Shown here: positions 58,301-64,000 of the stretch, piece by piece
How the letters are laid out: every line of letters starts with the position of its first letter
Position numbering within the stretch: the stretch's first letter is position 1
Assembly (NCBI RefSeq): GCF_907164915.1
Contig: NC_061863.1
Coordinates: 66,641,364-66,705,363, forward strand
Direction of reading: 5' to 3'
From: Impatiens glandulifera
Lineage: Eukaryota > Streptophyta > Magnoliopsida > Ericales > Balsaminaceae
DNA: 64,000 bases
Program-made: the position numbers and the translations under genes
Notes under the pieces: model-generated
Told to the model about the DNA's origin: nothing
Database searches by the model: none
The model's input: the letters and a program-made list of their open reading frames with translations, nothing else

Positions 58301-61300
58301 TCAGTACCATCAATTGATATAGTTAATCAATTGATATAGTTAAGACTCCTAATTAATTTAATAATAGAAGGTAAATAATGTGTAAATGAAATTTAAATAT
58401 AAATATTTACAATAAATGATTTGTATCCTTCATTTTTTTCTTAACTTAACAATATAGTTCATACAATACGATTTATAAGATTATTCATGACAAACAATTT
58501 ACAATACAACTATTTAACGATATTTATTATTTTTATAAATATTAATCGGGTCATGTTTAGATTCATAAATATTTCATTGTTGCCATATAAGACAATGTGA
58601 AGTGCTCAATCTTATGAGGGGTAATTTATCCGATCAAATGTTAATAACTAATTGAATGATTCCTAATTCACAAACTTAATTGATTTGTTTTTGTGATTAT
58701 GTGTGGAAGTAAACTCAGCAAAAAGAAAAAATAACATCATATACTCTGAACCCCGCATTATCAAGTGCAAAATTTATTTATCATAAGAAAATTAGTCAAT
58801 ATATGAAAGTTAATCAATAAATAATTACAATTAATTCCCTAAATTTGAAAAAAATACAAATATTATTATAATTGTCTTCTTGTAATCAACATGGTTATAA
58901 CAACCAGATATATACATACATCATCAGTAAAAACGAGTTATATTCAAAAATAAAAATACAAATTTAGAAATTAAATAAGAGTACAAGGGCTTGTTTTATT
59001 TTAGTGCATTAAAGTTTAGGAGTCTTAGTGTACATATTAAATAAGTTAAAGGGTAAAACTACTCTTCTGCTATAAGCCTTCTTTGTTTCAATTTCTTTTT
59101 ATTGTGAAATTGATTTATACTAATTATGTTAAAATTTCGATTGAACACTTAAAATTTTACGATTTTAGATAATATTAATGAGTCTGATTTTAAGTAACTC
59201 TGAAGTACGTAAACTCTTACGATTTTATATTTATGATAATAAGATTTTACGATTTTATATTATTTACATTAAAAATTAAATTTATAAATAATTATTTATT
59301 CAAATTAATTAATTAATATAATGAATTTTATAAATTTAATTTTCTTATATGCTATTATATTTATTATTATTTTTTAATTAATTTTATATTTAAATATATA
59401 AAATTTTAAATTTGATAAAGTATAAAATAATTAATTATATATATAAATAATAATATATACAACAATTATATGTACTCTCGATTTTAATGATTTTTTTAAT
59501 TTATTTTTGAATTAGGGAGAACTAACCTGACACCTTACGGTATTACTGTTTTTTAACTTAAAACGTGTTTAAATAAAATTAAACTCCTGACATTTTAATT
59601 TTTTAAACCAATTAATTTTTTTCATAGTTTCTTGTGAATAACTGAAAATCTAAAACCCTCGTTGATAATCATGGGTGATGTTTCCAGCAATTTTAAAATC
59701 AAGCATTTTGATTATTATTTTTGACCATGTGGGATGTCAAATTCAATGACGACTCATTTATAGTTGGATTGGGCTTCAAATTTGATTGGGATGGGCTTAA
59801 ATATAATATATAAAGAAAATTATTGATAAACAAGTTTAAGGGCTCGAATTTGTTTAAATATTTAATTCATTTTTTTTTTGTTTTGAATAAAAAAATTAAA
59901 TGAAAAAATAATAAAAAATTAGAAGGTCAACATCTTTGCAATGTTAAATAAATTTGACTTAGAATACAAATTTAGTATATAATTTATCAAGATAATTCAG
60001 ATGTAAAAAAGTTTTTACATAATAAATTCAATATTTTAAATTCGATTTTCACTAATAATTCTAAATTAAAAAAAAAAGTTAACTACAATAAAAATCATTC
60101 TAATCATCCCAAAAATAAACTTGGATAAAAAAAAAAGTTTATTCATTTTCTTATAACATCAAAAGAGCTTCAAAAAAAAAAAAATTATAACACAAATTAT
60201 GACCATTGATTTAAGTTATTGGAGTTTTAAGTTCTTAGAATATTTATCATCTTATTTTCATGGATGATATAGAATGTGTTATGTTAGGTAACTTATGAAC
60301 ATGACAAATTATAGTAAAAGATTTATCAAATTTCTTAAGTAACATATCAAATGTTTAATATTGGTAGAAATTCTACAAAGAAAAACCCTGAATTTAAGTG
60401 GGTCATGATTTTAAGGTCATCAAAAAAAAATATTAATATAATAAACTTTAGTTTGTAATAGTAGATAAAAAGAAAAAATAATACCCGCCTAAATAATAGA
60501 TTTTATTAGCAATTGAATTATTTAAATATGTGCAAAGATGTTTTTTTTTGTCCTGCTAGTTGACATAATGCCCTTAGAACATGAGAAAAGGAGTCAAAGA
60601 AAGTGACCAAGACTGGAATGAAACAAATTTTTGGAGCAAGAGAACTTTGACTTTCATCATACATCACAACCATTTGATAAATGGTTTCAAAATAAACTCA
60701 AGGATTTCTTAAATAAGACTTATGTCGCACCACTTGTATTCGCCCCCCACACGATAAATGGAAGTAGTCCCGTTGTCGTCGATGGGTCAAGATCTCTCCT
60801 AGTTAACTAACCAATTGGACTAGTATGAACCATTTTCAGCCTGAATCAATGAAACTCAAAGTCTGTCTTTCCAAAGAGTATCTCTTTCTTGAGGTGGCAA
60901 ACCTTGCATTCACGCCCTTTGTTGAACAAACCGTGTCGAGCTGATGGACCATCAAATGGACTAAGAGGGTAGCTTCAAATATATTCACCATTTGAACTAC
61001 CCAATGACAATAAATTTAAGCTTTAATGAAGACAGATTGAGAAAGGAAAGAAACAAATTACCAAAGGTGCATAGAAAGTATTATGTGATCAAATCATTGG
61101 GATAAACTGCTTTGCGAATTAAAAGAGTAGGGGTTTAGTTTAGGTAAAATTTACAAATACCAATTCTTTATATTGATTCCATTTCTCAGTTGAAGCAGCT
61201 GCAAAGTAGTAATAATAAATAGTTCGGTGTCCTCTTCTCAACGAACAAAATACAAGTCTCATCAAAACTAATGTAGAAAATTGGTTTTTGTTTCTTCTTA

Positions 61301-61341
61301 AGCCGATGTTTACAGACAAACAGAGAGAGTCCTAGTCCTAG

Positions 61342-63015
61342 CTAGGGACTGCAGAGGTTCTTGAGATCCTCTTCTTTTGCATACCAGCTGGGTATTATCT
61401 TGGCTATATGAGGATAAAGATCCTTGTAAGAATTTCTGATTGTTCCTTCTGCAACTCCAGTAGCAATTGAAATGTCTGCATGAAAAAAATAAAAGGATAA
61501 ATTGAAGAAGATTCTTCCTTCCCAAATCCCAGTTGAAGATAACAGCAGTTAAAACTTATTACCTTTGAGAGGCTTCTTATCATCTGAGAGCTGTGTTACA
61601 ATGTAAATGACAGCTGCTGCAATTGATATTGGACTTCTCCTGTAACCGCGAATCAGTTTCTTATTTTTTCCTAAAAGAACACTCCTTAAAGAAGAAAATG
61701 GTTTAATTCTCTTAGAATTACCTAATATCGAACTCTTCAGACTTTTGCACAGCTTCCTGGGCTGCTTTCACTGCTTGGTTGTTCATGCCAAGATTTGAGC
61801 AGAACCGTCTCTGAAGAAGATGTTAAAAAGAGTCAAATTAGTTGGTGTTAATTTTCACTCAAGAGAAAAATGTGTGATAATTTACCATGAAATCGCCTGC
61901 ATGAATAGTACCCATATCCACAGATTGACCCATCTCAAGCTCTAGCTGTTTCACTATGTATTCTTTTGCTCGGCCAATTTCCTTCTTTGTCGCTCCATTG
62001 GCAACAGAACAAATTTCTAGTTCAAACACAAAGGTATTAGGCAGGAATGCTCAATATATAAATGAAAAGAATCAGTGTTTTGTGGTACCCTTTACAGTCC
62101 TCGGCTTGTCTTCTTGGCGACAAGCTATGTAGAGACAAGCAGCCAATATCGCATCCTGGTTCCTTCCTCTACTAGATTTTTGATCTTCTACTTTCTTGTA
62201 TATCTCATTTGCCCTATCCTGTAAGCAGCCAAGATCACCCAAAATGATTTAAGTCAAGGCCAAATGATCTTTGATAGGATCTTTCACCCAAAATTAATGC
62301 AATTTTTGATAGGTTTACCTTTATGGTAGCAACAAGCCCCAATCTGAAAGACAAAATACCCAGATTTTAGATCCATATACATGGAAAATCTCAAAAAAAA
62401 TCAACTTCCATATTCTCATATCGACCAAGCAAGTCAATCAATCAATCCCATTTTAGGGTTAACCTCAACGAGTCACATTATAATGGTAATAAATAATGAG
62501 ACAGAAGATCCTTCAAAGCAGACCAAATTGAAACAATGGACTTCCATTTCCAGAGGCATTGATAGAATCTTAATTAGATTTCTAAATGAAGAGAAACGAG
62601 ATCCAAAACAGGGAATAATAATCGAAATGTATGTAAAGTTGAAGCATTAATGGAACAGAAACCTGTCAGACATGATGGCGATGGTCTTGAACGCCAAGAT
62701 AAGAGTCCGATCAGGATTTGAACCTCGATTCTGCCATCGTCCGAGAGAGGAGGAGAGGAAATCGGATGTACCTCCGTTCGGTTTAGCAATGACGGTGGAA
62801 AGACCACCGTCCGTTAAGAGCGGATTCGAAGGGCCGCCAACTCTGACCGGATCGTTATCACCGGACTCATTAGCGAAGGTACGCCACTCTGATGTCTCAT
62901 CGATAGAGTGCGATTCGAGAACCAAACCGCACTCAGAACAAACCGTATCGCCGGCGGAGTGATCAAAAACTACCTCCGTCGCTTTCTTGCAGTCGGAACA
63001 ATAAGCGTCACCCAT
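61342..63015 (-). CDS. TFIIB: General transcription factor TFIIB, 7 exons
   Basis: Complete gene for 312 residues, the same length I recall for Arabidopsis TFIIB1. Exons in coding order: 62663-63015, 62319-62343, 62089-62218, 61886-62016, 61722-61810, 61563-61639, 61342-61475; all GT-AG and in frame. TFIIB joins TBP at the core promoter and recruits RNA polymerase II. The N-terminal zinc ribbon uses Cys6, Cys9, Cys26 and Cys29. The reader region [11 protein letters not shown] follows at 40-50. Two cyclin-like repeats span about 105-200 and 200-300 ([10 protein letters not shown] ... RSPISIAAA). Start chosen at [10 protein letters not shown], the family start; an in-frame ATG four codons earlier is possible. 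Exon 2 is only 25 bases. Confidence 0.96.
62319..62343 (-). other. 25-nt micro-exon of TFIIB
   Basis: Encodes the end of an Arg codon plus LGLVATIK, a strictly conserved part of the first cyclin repeat. It has 'ctttcag' before it and 'gtaaac' after it. Without it the frame would shift. Confidence 0.9.
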
Positions 63016-64000
63016 TTCACCGATCAATCAAAATCCCGATTCAAGCAAGCTAAACGATGATCGGAGACGTTTTAAGATTTCATTTTTTTTCTACTTTTTT
63101 TCTTGGTCTGGTCGTCTCTCTTTCTTTCTTTCTCTTTCGCGAACGGCCGGAGGTTAGTTAATGGATCTGAGAAGAAGAAGAAGAATTTATAGAGAGAGAG
63201 AGAGAGTTTCCATTTGCTGTTGCTTAGTTGGCAAATAAGGTTCTGTTTGGTTACACGGCATGTCGAGTCGCGCTTTTGTCGTGTCTTTGACTATATCGGT
63301 CGGCAAGCTTATATTCGTTTGGTTTTCTTCATTAAGTCTTAATATCCACTGCATTTATTATAATCTCGTATATTTTAATATTACATTATCTTATCAACAC
63401 AATTTACACATTTCTTTTTTATAAAATAAAACTGCATAGATTTTTGTAATCTTCACTTATATTTTAAATTATTAAAAGTTAACTTTGTGTATATATATAT
63501 ATTGGTCCTTAGATTGTTTAAAGTAAAATTGTGTATTTTTTAGATACTAATTAAATAGTATATATATATTTTTTTAAAATCATGTAATATACATCAGAAA
63601 TGATTTGGAGACTTTGATTGGTCAAAAAAATAATAAAATTTTTTATTTTTTTCAAAACTAATATTATAGTGACACATCATTTTCTTGTATTCCATTTTTT
63701 AAATTATTTCTCTTTCACTCCTCAATATATACAATTATACATAAATATTTTTATATGTTTTTTCAATTAAAATATAATTTATTTTTACCAACAATCAGTC
63801 ATTCTATTTTTTTCGTAGTTAAGAGTATATAAATAATAATAAAAACTTGATTAAAATGCATTTTAAATATAGAATAGGGAAATGGTGATAAATTGTAAAT
63901 ACAATTTTTAAATGACACTGGTAAGGGTTTAATAACATGATTACTATAATATTTTGGACAAACATATATCATGGTGGGTCCACGGAAAATGTTAAATCGT
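63016..64000. other. TFIIB promoter side and right end of window
   Basis: Leader and promoter of TFIIB to about 63300, then AT-rich DNA. A stretch at 63590-63725 ('agaaatgatttggag' ... 'atttctctttcactcctca') looks like a diverged relative of the 163-base Mutator-like MITE. No further gene is visible. Confidence 0.4.
63185..63191 (-). promoter_or_regulatory. TATA box of TFIIB
   Basis: TATAAAT on the minus strand after a (CT)n run, about 170 bases before the start codon. It is followed by a CTT-rich leader typical of plant housekeeping genes. Confidence 0.5.

Larger units (their letters stand above)
52336..60209. repeat. 8-kb tandem duplication, copy B
   Basis: Second copy of 44332-52335, in the same orientation. 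Its left border falls at codon 120 of the UGT; its right border lies just after 'cacaaattatgaccattga'. It carries private insertions at 52770-53691 and probably 55020-55305. Non-coding parts have many small indels relative to copy A. Confidence 0.93.
52696..61341. other. Intergenic region truncated UGT - TFIIB
   Basis: Most is copy B of the 8-kb duplication, AT-rich and without genes. After 60209 the DNA is unique: 60540-61010 has a balanced composition with no recognised product (listed as a finding), followed by the TFIIB 3' untranslated region. Confidence 0.45.

Noticed and set aside
62381..62650. 89-codon plus-strand frame
   Set aside because: Lies within TFIIB intron 1 on the opposite strand, with no family similarity.

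Overview
This is nuclear DNA of a flowering plant, most likely a eudicot. The genes are split by AT-rich GT-AG introns, the spaces between genes are very AT-rich and full of small non-autonomous DNA transposons, and every conserved gene best matches a plant family. I cannot name the species. In Arabidopsis, as I recall, NUP93 and TFIIB genes are neighbours (At2g41620/At2g41630). Here they flank a large inserted block, so the window looks like that ancestral pair prised apart.

Layout, left to right. (1) 1.26-2.24 kb, +: an intronless mTERF gene of the MTERF6/PDE191 type. (2) 3.67-13.72 kb, +: a complete 15-exon NUP93 nucleoporin gene (863 codons) that uses one GC-AG intron. (3) 16.52-20.37 kb, +: a complete 5-exon endo-beta-mannosidase of glycoside hydrolase family 2 (947 codons). 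(4) 20.6-52.7 kb, -: a tandem array of intronless UDP-glycosyltransferase genes resembling zeatin O-glucosyltransferases (UGT93 type). It has five full-length genes (21.7, 27.3, 33.3, 39.1 and 43.2 kb), one 5' fragment (52.3 kb), and decayed relics at 20.6 kb and probably 14.05 kb. (5) 61.34-63.02 kb, -: a complete 7-exon TFIIB gene (312 codons) with a 25-nt micro-exon.

The array grew by at least two visible segmental duplications. One, of about 5 kb, made the first two UGTs with their upstream DNA. The other, of about 8 kb (44332-52335 and 52336-60209), has its left breakpoint inside the fifth UGT, so the second copy carries only its first 120 codons. Because each block has a paralogous partner, several transposons can be dated after the duplications, and their target-site duplications can be read against empty sites: hAT-like (8 bp), Mutator-like (9 bp) and PIF/Harbinger-like (3 bp). 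One PIF/Harbinger-like element landed inside the TATA box of the truncated UGT.

The fifth UGT keeps the canonical GHLNQ motif and full length, and is the best candidate for a cytokinin O-glucosyltransferase. The other four share a Gly-to-Ser change next to the presumed catalytic His and a shortened acceptor-side segment, so they form a derived subgroup whose substrate may differ. No autonomous transposase, RNA gene or CRISPR array was found.
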